41,116 bases of DNA from assembly GCA_015655115.1 (NCBI GenBank), contig JAATFQ010000153.1, forward strand, positions 1 to 41,116. The letters run 5' to 3'. Position 1 is the stretch's first letter. Each line of letters begins with the position of its first letter. The DNA is from Sphingobacteriales bacterium (lineage in GTDB: Bacteria; Bacteroidota; Bacteroidia; Sphingobacteriales; Sphingobacteriaceae). This document shows positions 16,060 to 24,221 of this stretch, one piece after another. Made by a program: the position numbers and the translations under genes. The notes beneath the pieces are model-generated. The model was not told the origin of the DNA and did no database searches. It was given only the letters and a program-made list of their open reading frames with translations.

Positions 16060-17067
16060 ATGAAGATTGCTGAACAGTTAAAGAGCAAAATTGACTTTAA
16101 GACGAAACCATTAGGGGCTTTAGGCTTGCTGGAGGAACTTGCATTGCAGGTGGGTATTACTTTTGACAGCTTATCTCCTGTGCTGAAGGCTCCGCATCTG
16201 GTGGTTTTTGCAGCTGACCATGGTATTGCTTTGGAAGGGGTGAGTGCCTATCCGCAGGAGGTGACGAGACAGATGGTACTGAACTTTTTAAATGGAGGAG
16301 CGGCGATTAACGTGTTTTGCGCACAGCATGATATCCACCTGGAAATTATTGACGCAGGGGTAAACTGTGATTTCGATCCTGAACTGCCCCTGGGCAAGAG
16401 GAAGGTGGGTAAGGGTACGTCCTCGTTCTTAAATGGCCCGGCCATGTCGCCCGACATAGCAGCATTATGTCTTGCTAATGGTGCAGGCATTGTTGATACT
16501 ATTGCAGGTAAAGGCTGCAATGTAATTGGCTTTGGTGAGATGGGTATCGGTAATACTTCCAGTGCTGCTGTGCTGATGAGTGTTTTATGTGGTCTTCCGC
16601 TGCAGGATTGTATTGGCAGGGGCACGGGACTTGATGATGTGCAATTTCAGTTGAAACAGGCTGTGCTGGAAAAGGCAATAGCTAATTATGGTGGAACGGA
16701 TGATATACATGCTTTGATGGCTCATTTCGGTGGGTACGAGATTTTGCAGATGGCAGGAGCAATGGAAGCTGCAGCAAAAAAGAACATGCTGGTGCTGGTG
16801 GATGGCTTTATTGCTACTGTAGCCTATCTGTGTGCCTATAAAATGGATTCTTCAATCCGGGAGAAGGCGGTATTTACTCATCAGTCGGATGAAAAAGGAC
16901 ATCAGCTGTTGCTGAAGACTTTGGAGGCGAAGCCTTTATTGCAACTGGGACTGCGCCTTGGCGAGGGTACAGGCTGTGCACTGGCTTACCCGCTGATAGT
17001 AAGTGCTGTTAATTTTCTCAATGAGATGGCAAGCTTTGAAAGTGCCGCTGTTAGCAATAAATCCTGA
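16060..17067 (+). CDS. cobT: Nicotinate-nucleotide:dimethylbenzimidazole phosphoribosyltransferase
   Basis: The product has 335 residues and activates the lower-ligand base to alpha-ribazole phosphate using nicotinate mononucleotide. Conserved parts are FAADHGIALEGVSAYPQEVT, MVLNFLNGGAAINVFC, GIVDTIAGKGCNVIGFGEMG then IGNTSSAA, GRGTGLDD, LVDGFIATVAYL, FTHQSDEKGH, and the catalytic Glu302 in LRLGEGTGCALAYPL. The C-terminal residue order matches the S. enterica enzyme. The stop overlaps the cobS start by one base (TGATG), indicating coupling. Confidence 0.97.
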   Translation: MKIAEQLKSKIDFKTKPLGALGLLEELALQVGITFDSLSPVLKAPHLVVFAADHGIALEGVSAYPQEVTRQMVLNFLNGGAAINVFCAQHDIHLEIIDAGVNCDFDPELPLGKRKVGKGTSSFLNGPAMSPDIAALCLANGAGIVDTIAGKGCNVIGFGEMGIGNTSSAAVLMSVLCGLPLQDCIGRGTGLDDVQFQLKQAVLEKAIANYGGTDDIHALMAHFGGYEILQMAGAMEAAAKKNMLVLVDGFIATVAYLCAYKMDSSIREKAVFTHQSDEKGHQLLLKTLEAKPLLQLGLRLGEGTGCALAYPLIVSAVNFLNEMASFESAAVSNKS

Positions 17068-17885
17068 TGGGCAGAGAGCTGAAGCTGTTCTTCGTCGCCT
17101 TATCTTTTTATACGCGCATGCCTGTTCCTGCGGCTGTGCATAGGGATAATGCGGCTAACTTACCTGATTCGATCCGGTATCTGCCGGTTGTGGGATGGGT
17201 AGTAGGTATTATTAGTGCTGCAGTTTATGGTGCTGCAAATTACCTGTTTGATGCTTCTGTTGCGGTTGTTTTATCAATGATGACGGGACTGCTTATCACC
17301 GGAGCTTTTCATGAGGATGGCTTCGCCGATGTGTGTGATGGTTTCGGAGGGGGCTGGACGAAGGAGCGGATCCTGGAGATCATGAAAGACAGTCGCCTGG
17401 GTACGTATGGGGTATGTGGAATGATTTTAATTTTAGGGTTAAAGTTTACAGCTCTTCATCTCTTGCTTTCTGAAGCACGTTTTCCGGTCTCCAAAGGATA
17501 CTTTTATCATGATGTTTTTATGGTATTCCTGCTGTTAATTGTAGCCCATTCGCTGAGCAGGTTCGCCGCAATTACGATAGTATTTAATTATAACTATGCG
17601 CGTATTGCGGAAAGTAAAGCCAGCGGTGCAGTAGAAAAAGGACAACTGAAGAATCTGCTGTTTGCTGGAATATTTACTGTGCTTCCTTTAGCAGGATTGA
17701 TGGTGGCAACCTCATTACTGGCTTTTGGCCTGATCGTTGTCCCTGTGTTGCTCGCTGCATGGGCTGCCGGGCGCTATTTTAAAAAATGGATCGGTGGTTA
17801 TACGGGTGATTGCCTGGGGGCTGTGCAGCAAATTACGGAGGTAATAATTTATCTTTCTTATATTTTGATATGGAAATTTACCTGA
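17067..17885 (+). CDS. cobS: Adenosylcobinamide-GDP ribazoletransferase (cobalamin synthase)
   Basis: This integral membrane enzyme condenses adenosylcobinamide-GDP with alpha-ribazole (phosphate), completing the nucleotide loop. The 272-residue protein begins LFFVALSFYTRMPVP, followed by RYLPVVGWVVG and the conserved acidic segment GAFHEDGFADVCDGFGGG then WTKERILEIMKDSRLGTYG. Several transmembrane helices follow, and GYTGDCLGAVQQITEVIIYL lies near the C-terminus. The 3' end overlaps the phosphatase gene by 16 bases. Confidence 0.97.
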   Translation: MGRELKLFFVALSFYTRMPVPAAVHRDNAANLPDSIRYLPVVGWVVGIISAAVYGAANYLFDASVAVVLSMMTGLLITGAFHEDGFADVCDGFGGGWTKERILEIMKDSRLGTYGVCGMILILGLKFTALHLLLSEARFPVSKGYFYHDVFMVFLLLIVAHSLSRFAAITIVFNYNYARIAESKASGAVEKGQLKNLLFAGIFTVLPLAGLMVATSLLAFGLIVVPVLLAAWAAGRYFKKWIGGYTGDCLGAVQQITEVIIYLSYILIWKFT

Positions 17886-18505
17886 TCCGCCATACTACTC
17901 CCGCAATTGAAAAAGGATTGATCTATGGCAGGATGGATGTGCCGCTTGCGGCATCATTTGAGCAGGAGAAGGAAGTAGTGCTGAAACAGCTTCCTTCCAG
18001 GCTGGACGCCATCTATTCCAGTCCCTCGAAAAGGTGCTGCGCCCTTGCTGATATACTGAGTGCAAGATACATGGTCAATGGGTACAGTGCTGATGGGTAT
18101 AGTGTCAATGGATGCATAGTCGATGGACAAAGTGTCAACGGATATGGAGCTGACAGGTACAATGCCGGCAGATACCGGATTGAGGAGGACTTATATGAAA
18201 TGAATTTCGGCAGCTGGGAAGGCGAAACCTGGGATACCATTGACAGGGCTGAAAGTGAACGCTGGATGGAAGATTTTGTTCATCTTTCCCCTCCTGGAGG
18301 AGAGAGTATGTTACTGATGCAGCAGCGGGTAATGCAATGCTGGAACAGGATAACGCAGGCATCACATCATCAGGTCGCGGTGGTGACCCATGGAGGGGTA
18401 ATCCGTATTATCCTCGCCCACTATAGCAGTATGGAATTAAGGGATTCTTTTGCGTTCAAGGTCGGATTGGGCAGCGTTTTTAAATTGAGGGTTGCCATTC
18501 CCTGA
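17870..18505 (+). CDS. cobC: Alpha-ribazole phosphatase-like histidine phosphatase (CobC)
   Basis: The product has 211 residues and belongs to the histidine phosphatase superfamily: RHTTP near residues 6-10 replaces the usual RHG with the phosphohistidine residue, YSSPSKRCCALADIL, the acidic EMNFGSWEGETWD, and VVTHGGVIRIIL with the second catalytic His. It should dephosphorylate alpha-ribazole phosphate or cobalamin phosphate. An in-frame 105-base tandem array (residues about 69-103) is inserted just before the EEDLYEMNFGSWEG strand and has no counterpart in ordinary members. ATG 17870 is preferred over an upstream in-frame start at 17810 because it starts at MEIYLIRH. The 3' end overlaps the convergent MOSC gene by 26 bases. 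Confidence 0.92.
   Translation: MEIYLIRHTTPAIEKGLIYGRMDVPLAASFEQEKEVVLKQLPSRLDAIYSSPSKRCCALADILSARYMVNGYSADGYSVNGCIVDGQSVNGYGADRYNAGRYRIEEDLYEMNFGSWEGETWDTIDRAESERWMEDFVHLSPPGGESMLLMQQRVMQCWNRITQASHHQVAVVTHGGVIRIILAHYSSMELRDSFAFKVGLGSVFKLRVAIP
18074..18178 (+). repeat. Seven 15-bp in-frame tandem units inside cobC
   Basis: Units start at 18074, 18089, 18104, 18119, 18134, 18149 and 18164. They encode pentapeptides VNGYS, ADGYS, VNGCI, VDGQS, VNGYG, ADRYN and AGRYR. The period is exact; the base sequences have drifted, with GTC-RAY-GGN-TAY-AGT as the underlying pattern. Confidence 0.88.
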
Positions 18506-19301
18506 TCTCCAGTACATGGCCGATCTGTACTGTTCCCGAACCGGTATGCAGCAAGTTCTGACCAAACATTACTTTTTTGTTTTTTGTCCGGTAGCTGGCT
18601 AATGTCTTTAGTGGTTCCGCGCTTTTTTCTCCTGTTTTCTGATCTACGGTAGTCAGTACGCACCTGGCGCAGGGTTTAACAGCCCTGAACAGGATGCCAC
18701 CAATTGTAAAGGTATGGAACTGATCTTCTATATGGGGCTCTCCGCCGGTAAACACAAAGTTAGGCCTGAACCTGTCCATTGGTACAGGCTGTTGCAGGCG
18801 TGTATTCAATCCCGTCAATGAAGCCTCACTGATGATTAAAAAAGGGTATCCATCGGCAAAACTTACTATTTCCTGCTCATGTGCGTATTTTGGATCTACT
18901 AATCTTTTTTCCTTGTCGGGCATGCGGACGAGCCTGACCTGCTTTTCCATAAAGGAGGAAAACCAGCGGCTTACTTCATGGCTGACTTCCAGGGCTTGGC
19001 ACTGGTCGTCCCAGATGCTTACCGGAACTATTTTTCCTGTATGCTCTTCTGTGGAGAAGGAAACGGTTTGCGCGGCATTATGTTTATGTGTGATGATCAG
19101 CCGGTTATTGTCAATTCTAACCTGTAGCAAGGCCAGTACCGCATATTTCCGCTGAGTGATAAAGGTTCCTTCCTCATCAATCAGCATCCAGCGACGGTCG
19201 TATTGTAATCCCTTTTCTTCTACCGTGGCTGCCGGCAAGGAAATGCCGCCAAGAGATTTAATGGGATAGATATAGATTCCGGAGAGTATCAGCTGATTCA
19301 T
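18480..19301 (-). CDS. MOSC-domain protein (MOSC_N plus MOSC)
   Basis: The product has 273 residues. An N-terminal MOSC_N beta-barrel domain (IYIYPIKSLGGISLPAATVE, then GLQYDRRWMLID) is followed by the MOSC domain with DRFRPNFVFTGGEPHIED and the conserved cysteine motif AVKPCARCVLTTVDQKTGEK. Proteins of this layout (YcbX, mitochondrial mARC) bind molybdenum cofactor and reduce N-hydroxylated compounds. No reductase domain is fused, so separate electron donors would be needed. The gene is convergent with, and overlaps, the end of cobC; it is unlikely to belong to cobalamin metabolism. Confidence 0.9.
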   Translation of the reverse strand: MNQLILSGIYIYPIKSLGGISLPAATVEEKGLQYDRRWMLIDEEGTFITQRKYAVLALLQVRIDNNRLIITHKHNAAQTVSFSTEEHTGKIVPVSIWDDQCQALEVSHEVSRWFSSFMEKQVRLVRMPDKEKRLVDPKYAHEQEIVSFADGYPFLIISEASLTGLNTRLQQPVPMDRFRPNFVFTGGEPHIEDQFHTFTIGGILFRAVKPCARCVLTTVDQKTGEKSAEPLKTLASYRTKNKKVMFGQNLLHTGSGTVQIGHVLEIREWQPSI

Positions 19302-19463
19302 ATTCCAAATATAGAGAAAATGTGTCAGGAGGAGTAGAGGATATGGGTATATGTGAATGGGGACATCGGTACCTCTTTTTTATTTTATGACCTCTTTTGC
19401 TATAAAAATTTATATTTTTGACTGGTCAACCTGAAAATGCTCGTTGGCAATTGATCAGCAAAA

Positions 19464-20252
19464 ATGGGGTTATTAGATATATTTAAAAAAAATCAGCCTG
19501 AAAAGAGCAGTCCGGCAGTCCCAAAAGCAGAGTCTGCGGACCTTCCCCTGTCTGAAGACTATGCGGAAAGTCTGGCGAAAACCGAGCGTATAGACACACT
19601 TCTTGCTGTTCCTGCCGCTGAGCGCGACCAGAGCTGGTTAAACCAGTTTTTAAGCGATCTTTCTGGGGCAAGTTTTAGCTGCGGTAATCCGCAGGTGGTT
19701 GCTGGAAAGGACGGTTTTCCTTATTTCCAGCTGCTGCTGCCAAAAAAAGGGGCCGAGTTTCAAAGTTTTGTGATCTCAAAAATGATGGATGACTTTCTGC
19801 TGGAGAGAGGTTTTGGTGTTGTTATTAATGCAGGCGCTGAAAGTCCTGAATGGGTACTGACTTATGGTGATATTTTAAATCTTCATTTAAATGGCAGTTT
19901 CTTCAGTGCTGAAAGTGCTTTCAACAGCGATACGGCGAAGGCAATTGTTGCGGAGCAGGAAGAAGTCATGGTCGGTCAGCCTTCGGAAGCTCTCCTTCCG
20001 GCGAAGACGCGCCGTTTGCTTAGAGATTTCTTTGAACTTAATGGTATTCTGGAGCCAAAGATATTGTTGCTGATGCGCAAAGACGGTGAAGGCATGTCGC
20101 AGGAACTGGCCTTTAACATTACACCCTCACAATTCGAGACAGAAGAGCATTACCGTAATATGATGCAGACGGTTACATGGTACCTGCCAAGGCACTATTC
20201 TATTATTGGCCTGAGTGATGAGATCTTTGAAAATGAGTTTCTGCCGCTGTAA
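19464..20252 (+). CDS. Conserved hypothetical protein, family not recognised
   Basis: The product has 262 residues, is acidic, and has no signal peptide or membrane helix, so it is probably cytosolic. It opens MGLLDIFKKNQPEK, an amphipathic start seen in many small bacterial proteins. The central part (GFPYFQLLLPKKGAEFQSFVISKMMDDFLLERGFGVVINA) looks like an alpha/beta domain, and the C-terminal ITPSQFETEEHYRNMMQTVT region is compact. No catalytic motif is evident. A TATTTTTG box at 19413-19420 may mark its promoter. The weak stem 20242-20262 (CCGCT/AGCGG) just after the stop may terminate it. Confidence 0.7.
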   Translation: MGLLDIFKKNQPEKSSPAVPKAESADLPLSEDYAESLAKTERIDTLLAVPAAERDQSWLNQFLSDLSGASFSCGNPQVVAGKDGFPYFQLLLPKKGAEFQSFVISKMMDDFLLERGFGVVINAGAESPEWVLTYGDILNLHLNGSFFSAESAFNSDTAKAIVAEQEEVMVGQPSEALLPAKTRRLLRDFFELNGILEPKILLLMRKDGEGMSQELAFNITPSQFETEEHYRNMMQTVTWYLPRHYSIIGLSDEIFENEFLPL

Positions 20253-20348
20253 ATCTGTAGCGGTATTTTGAGATATTGTTTGTTGTCAATTGATTATCAG
20301 TTCGTTTGTTTCAGTTGGTTATTACTGTAGTAAGCCGTAAAATGATGG

Positions 20349-21644
20349 TTAATACTGCGCTGTAGACTCCTGTGGCTGATGCTTTTGTATGATCCAGTTT
20401 TTTCCTTCTGTAAAGCGCGTGACCAGCATACCAGCAACAGTATCTCCTGTTGCATTTAATAAAGTAGCCATAGGATCTACCAGGGTGCCAATGATCATTG
20501 CCGGAGGTAACGCTTCGGGCGGAAAGCCATAGGCAGAAATAAAGAGCAGTTCGCCCACATAACCTCCATTTGGAATGCCGCCTTCAACAATGCTGACCAG
20601 TATGGTCATCCCGATGGCAAGGGCAACAGTATCTATACTATCGAAGCTTTTTCCGAACATAGCAAATACAACGGCCATTTTAACTATGGAGGATATGGCT
20701 GAGCCGTCTTTATGGAGCGTAGCGCCCAGGGGGATAGTTACGTTAGCAATATAATCTGGAATCTGCATTTTTTTTGCCGCATCGAGGTTCGCCGGAATAG
20801 TAGCGATGCTGCTGCAGGTACCAACAGCTGTAGCCGTAGGGATAATGTTATTTTTCCAATAGGTTTGAATACCCCTGAAGCCCCCGGCCACAAATGCATA
20901 AAGGCTGAACAATACAATGAAGTAGAAGGCACCGAAGCCATAATATAGGCCCAATGACTTTGCATAAGTGCCGAAAAGCTGGGGGCCAAATACGCCTACC
21001 TGATAGGCGAAGTATGCACCAAGGCCAATAGGAGCGAGCTTCATGATGAGCACGAAGACGTTTTTGAATACTTCATTTCCTGAATGGAGGAATTTCGTAA
21101 AGGCATTGCCCTGTTCGCCGGCACGTAAGGCGGCAAACCCGATCAATACGGAAAATATAATCATCGCCAGCATGCTTTTTCTGGAGAGGAGCTCGTAAAA
21201 CTCTCCGGTGGTGACCAGGCGTGTTACCTGATCGCCGAAGGGAATCCTGACTATTTTTTCGGTTAAGGGGATGGCTACAGCATGATCGTGGATGGGAAAT
21301 ATTTTGATGGCGAGGATGGTCAGTGCGGCAGCAATGATTACGGTGGAGAGGAAAACGAGCGACATGATGACCATCATCCTGCCGAGCTTCTGGCTCGTTT
21401 TTAATCCGCTGATGGCAGATGATATGGAGAAAAATACCAGGGGGATCACCGCCGTGAAAAGAAAGTTGAGAAATATATCGCCTATGGATTTCAGTATTTT
21501 AACTTTCTCCCCGAAAATCAATCCTGCAACACTGCCCAGGGCAATGCCGGCCATTAACCAGATGATACCTTTGTAATTTTTATAGAAGTCGCCCATAAAC
21601 GAATATAATCGTTTTATTGATTGCTTTATGGATTTGTAAATCAT
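20349..21644 (-). CDS. Dicarboxylate/amino acid:cation symporter (DAACS/SDF family)
   Basis: The product has up to 431 residues with about eight transmembrane helices and two re-entrant loops, typical of GltPh/DctA-like transporters. Visible signatures include FLNFLFTAVIPLVFFSISSA, GTCSSIATIPANLDAAKKM (the first re-entrant loop, Ser-rich), NVTIPLGATLHKDGSA, and GGIPNGGYVGELLFISAYG followed by DPMATLLNATGD in the last helices. It couples uptake of an organic anion or amino acid to Na+ or H+; the substrate cannot be assigned. The ATG at 21644 leaves only 24 bases to the divergent gene; the internal Met at 21596 (MGDFYKNYKGIIWLMAGI) is an equally good start. Confidence 0.92.
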   Translation of the reverse strand: MIYKSIKQSIKRLYSFMGDFYKNYKGIIWLMAGIALGSVAGLIFGEKVKILKSIGDIFLNFLFTAVIPLVFFSISSAISGLKTSQKLGRMMVIMSLVFLSTVIIAAALTILAIKIFPIHDHAVAIPLTEKIVRIPFGDQVTRLVTTGEFYELLSRKSMLAMIIFSVLIGFAALRAGEQGNAFTKFLHSGNEVFKNVFVLIMKLAPIGLGAYFAYQVGVFGPQLFGTYAKSLGLYYGFGAFYFIVLFSLYAFVAGGFRGIQTYWKNNIIPTATAVGTCSSIATIPANLDAAKKMQIPDYIANVTIPLGATLHKDGSAISSIVKMAVVFAMFGKSFDSIDTVALAIGMTILVSIVEGGIPNGGYVGELLFISAYGFPPEALPPAMIIGTLVDPMATLLNATGDTVAGMLVTRFTEGKNWIIQKHQPQESTAQY

Positions 21645-21668
21645 AGTTTTACTGAGTTAATTATTTTT

Positions 21669-22577
21669 ATGAAGCGAGAACCGAACTGTAGTGTATTTAA
21701 TAAATTATTTCTGCTGATATTTCTACTGTGTATTGCCGGTAAAAGTAGTGTGGCACAGTTGTTTAACCAGGATAGCCTGAGGCTGATCTCTAGTGCGTTC
21801 GCCTTTACTGAAGGGCCGGCGGTGAATAAAAAGGGGGAAGTTTTTTTTACTGACCAGCCTAATAATCAAATATGGAAGTATGGCACTGACGGCAGGCTTT
21901 CCCTGTTTTCTAATCAGTCCGGCCGGGCAAATGGCTTATATTTCGGCCGTAAAGGAGAGCTCCTTGCCTGTGCTGACGATAAAAATGAACTTTGGTCCAT
22001 CTCTGAAAAAGGAAAGGTCAAAGTGCTGCTTAGTACTGTTGATGGGAAAAAGCTGAATGGCCCCAATGATTTATGGGTGGACAGTAACGGTGGTGTTTAT
22101 CTTACTGATCCTTATTACCAGCGGTCGTACTGGGTGCGACAAAAACCGGAAATTGAAGGTCAAAAGGTATATTACCTGCCGCCAGGGAAAAAATCTAAAC
22201 TAATTATGGTGGCCGACGACCTGACCAAACCTAACGGGATTGTGGGCAGCGTTGACGGCAAGTATTTGTATGTGGCAGATATTGCCAGGGACAAGACTTA
22301 CCGGTATACGATTGGGAAAGATGGCCGGCTGAGTGAACAGCAGATTGCCATTAACAAGGGGGCAGATGGCATCACTATTGATAGAGACGGTAACCTGTAC
22401 CTTTCTGGTAAAGGTGTATATATTTATAGTTCTGCGGGAGTATTGATAGGGCATATTGAGATAAAGGAACCCTGGACAGCGAATGTATGTTTCGGGGGGA
22501 AAGACAGGAATGACCTGTTTATTACAGCCTCGACATCGATATATACGATACCTATGCATACCAGGGGAGTGGAATAA
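21669..22577 (+). CDS. Secreted SMP-30/gluconolactonase-like beta-propeller protein
   Basis: The product has 302 residues with a signal peptide (hydrophobic about 13-25, cleavage near SSVAQ). The body matches the SMP-30/gluconolactonase/LRE-like six-bladed propeller: FAFTEGPAVNKKGEVFFTDQ, then RANGLYFGRKGELLACADD, KLNGPNDLWVDSNGGVYLTDP and KPNGIVGSVDGKYLYVADI, with metal-binding Glu, Asn and Asp residues in the expected loops. It probably hydrolyses a sugar lactone in the periplasm. ATG 21669 is preferred over the upstream in-frame start at 21621 because it gives a clean signal peptide. It is 70 bases upstream of the GH125 gene. Confidence 0.88.
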   Translation: MKREPNCSVFNKLFLLIFLLCIAGKSSVAQLFNQDSLRLISSAFAFTEGPAVNKKGEVFFTDQPNNQIWKYGTDGRLSLFSNQSGRANGLYFGRKGELLACADDKNELWSISEKGKVKVLLSTVDGKKLNGPNDLWVDSNGGVYLTDPYYQRSYWVRQKPEIEGQKVYYLPPGKKSKLIMVADDLTKPNGIVGSVDGKYLYVADIARDKTYRYTIGKDGRLSEQQIAINKGADGITIDRDGNLYLSGKGVYIYSSAGVLIGHIEIKEPWTANVCFGGKDRNDLFITASTSIYTIPMHTRGVE

Positions 22578-22647
22578 GGAGTACTTATTTAAATATTGTT
22601 TATCATTGGGTAATGGAATCATTACCTTTTAAAATCATTATATACTA

Positions 22648-24066
22648 ATGAAGAGAAGATCTTTTGTACAAAAAGCAGGGATTTTAACTGCTGGATTATT
22701 GTCGCGCAATCTCCTGTCACTAGCTGCAGAACCTGAATTTCCTATTGTCAGAAGGCCTGTGCAATTACGCCGCTTTACCAGTAAAGCTGTAGAAAATGCA
22801 ATTTCAGAATTCAATGCCAAAGTGAAAAATAAAGAGCTGTCCTGGTTGTTTACGAACTGTTTTCCCAATTCGCTGGATACTTCTGTAACCACTGCTGTTG
22901 TGGATGGCAAGGCCGAAACATATCTGGTAAATGGCGATCTTGAGGCCATGTGGCTGAGAGACAGCACGGCACAGGTATGGTCTTATCTGCCTTTCCTGAG
23001 AAGGGACAGGGCGCTGAGAGATATGGTTGGGGGACTGATTAACCGGCAGGTAAAAAATATATTGAAAGATCCGTATGCTAATGCTTTTTATAATGATAAC
23101 ACAAAAACCGGCGAGTGGAAGGATGATTTAACTCCAATGCTGCCTGGTATTCATGAGCGTAAATGGGAACTTGATTCTCTCTGTTATCCTATACGGTTGT
23201 CTTACCGTTACTGGCAGTATACAAAAGACACAAGTCTTTTTAATGCGCATTGGCAGGAGGCAATGAAACTGGTACTGAAAACCTTTAAAGAGCAGCAGCG
23301 TAAGGAGAATGATGGTCCTTATCATTTTCAGCGGACCACTGCCTGGGCTACTGATAATCTCCCAATGCAGGGTTTTGGCTACCCGGTAAAACCTGTAGGG
23401 CTGATATGCTCTGCCTTCAGGCCTAGTGATGATGCTACAGTTTTTTCTTTTCTGGTACCGTCGAATTTCTTTGCTGTGGTTAGCCTGAGGCAGGCAGCGG
23501 AACTTATCAGGCTGATTAAAGGTGATGAAAATATAGCAAAAGAGATGGAGGAAATGGCGCTGGAAGTCAGACAGGCCCTGCAGAAGCATGCGATCATCGA
23601 CCATGAAACCTATGGTAAGGTATATGCGTATGAAATAAATGGTATGGGCAGTTACAACCTGATGGATGATGCGAGTATCCCTGGCCTGCTGGCTATGCCT
23701 TACCTGGGAGCAATATCTATGACCGACCCGATTTATTTAAATACCCGGAAAATGGTACTGAGTGCGGATAACCCGTTTTTTTATAAAGGTAGCGCAGGCG
23801 AAGGCATCGGCGGTCCGCATATTGGGAAAAACATGATCTGGCCGCTCAGCATTATTGCAAGAGCATTGACCAGTACGGATGATGAGGAGATCAAAGCCTG
23901 TATACAGATGCTGCAGAAAAGTCATGCGGATACAGGTTTTATCCATGAGTCATTCCATAAAGATAATCCTAAGCAGTTTACACGTGCCTGGTTTCCATGG
24001 GCGAATACGATTTTTGGAGAGCTGTTATGGAAGACTTACCAGGAACGGCCGCATTTGTTGACTTAG
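22648..24066 (+). CDS. Glycoside hydrolase family 125 exo-alpha-1,6-mannosidase
   Basis: The product has 472 residues. It starts MKRRSFVQKAGILTAGLL, a twin-arginine-like signal peptide. The (alpha/alpha)6 barrel shows the GH125 pattern: YLVNGDLEAMWLRDSTAQVW (substrate and catalytic Asp/Glu region), LDSLCYPIRLSYRYWQYT, GYPVKPVGLICSAFRPSDDA, MDDASIPGLLAMPYLG, GIGGPHIGKNMIWPLSIIAR and FHKDNPKQFTRAWFPWANT. GH125 enzymes are metal-independent and remove alpha-1,6-linked mannose from N-glycans or mannans. The gene follows the SMP-30 protein; together they suggest extracytoplasmic sugar use, but no SusC/D pair is nearby. Confidence 0.94.
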   Translation: MKRRSFVQKAGILTAGLLSRNLLSLAAEPEFPIVRRPVQLRRFTSKAVENAISEFNAKVKNKELSWLFTNCFPNSLDTSVTTAVVDGKAETYLVNGDLEAMWLRDSTAQVWSYLPFLRRDRALRDMVGGLINRQVKNILKDPYANAFYNDNTKTGEWKDDLTPMLPGIHERKWELDSLCYPIRLSYRYWQYTKDTSLFNAHWQEAMKLVLKTFKEQQRKENDGPYHFQRTTAWATDNLPMQGFGYPVKPVGLICSAFRPSDDATVFSFLVPSNFFAVVSLRQAAELIRLIKGDENIAKEMEEMALEVRQALQKHAIIDHETYGKVYAYEINGMGSYNLMDDASIPGLLAMPYLGAISMTDPIYLNTRKMVLSADNPFFYKGSAGEGIGGPHIGKNMIWPLSIIARALTSTDDEEIKACIQMLQKSHADTGFIHESFHKDNPKQFTRAWFPWANTIFGELLWKTYQERPHLLT

Positions 24067-24221
24067 TATCCTAATTTTAAATATTCTATGGATTTAGTAG
24101 ATTAATTTTTATGTTTGTTCGGATCCTTAATTCGTTTTACTTTAATCTACAGGTGTAAATCAATAGATTAGTATTACAGAAGGGTATAAATCAAATTGTC
24201 ACGGAGATAAAACATATCCTA

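Noticed and set aside
4755..18505. CbiZ amidohydrolase or corrin-ring synthesis genes within the cobalamin region
   Set aside because: Every gene in the interval is accounted for by other functions; the BtuD C-terminal extension is too short to be CbiZ.
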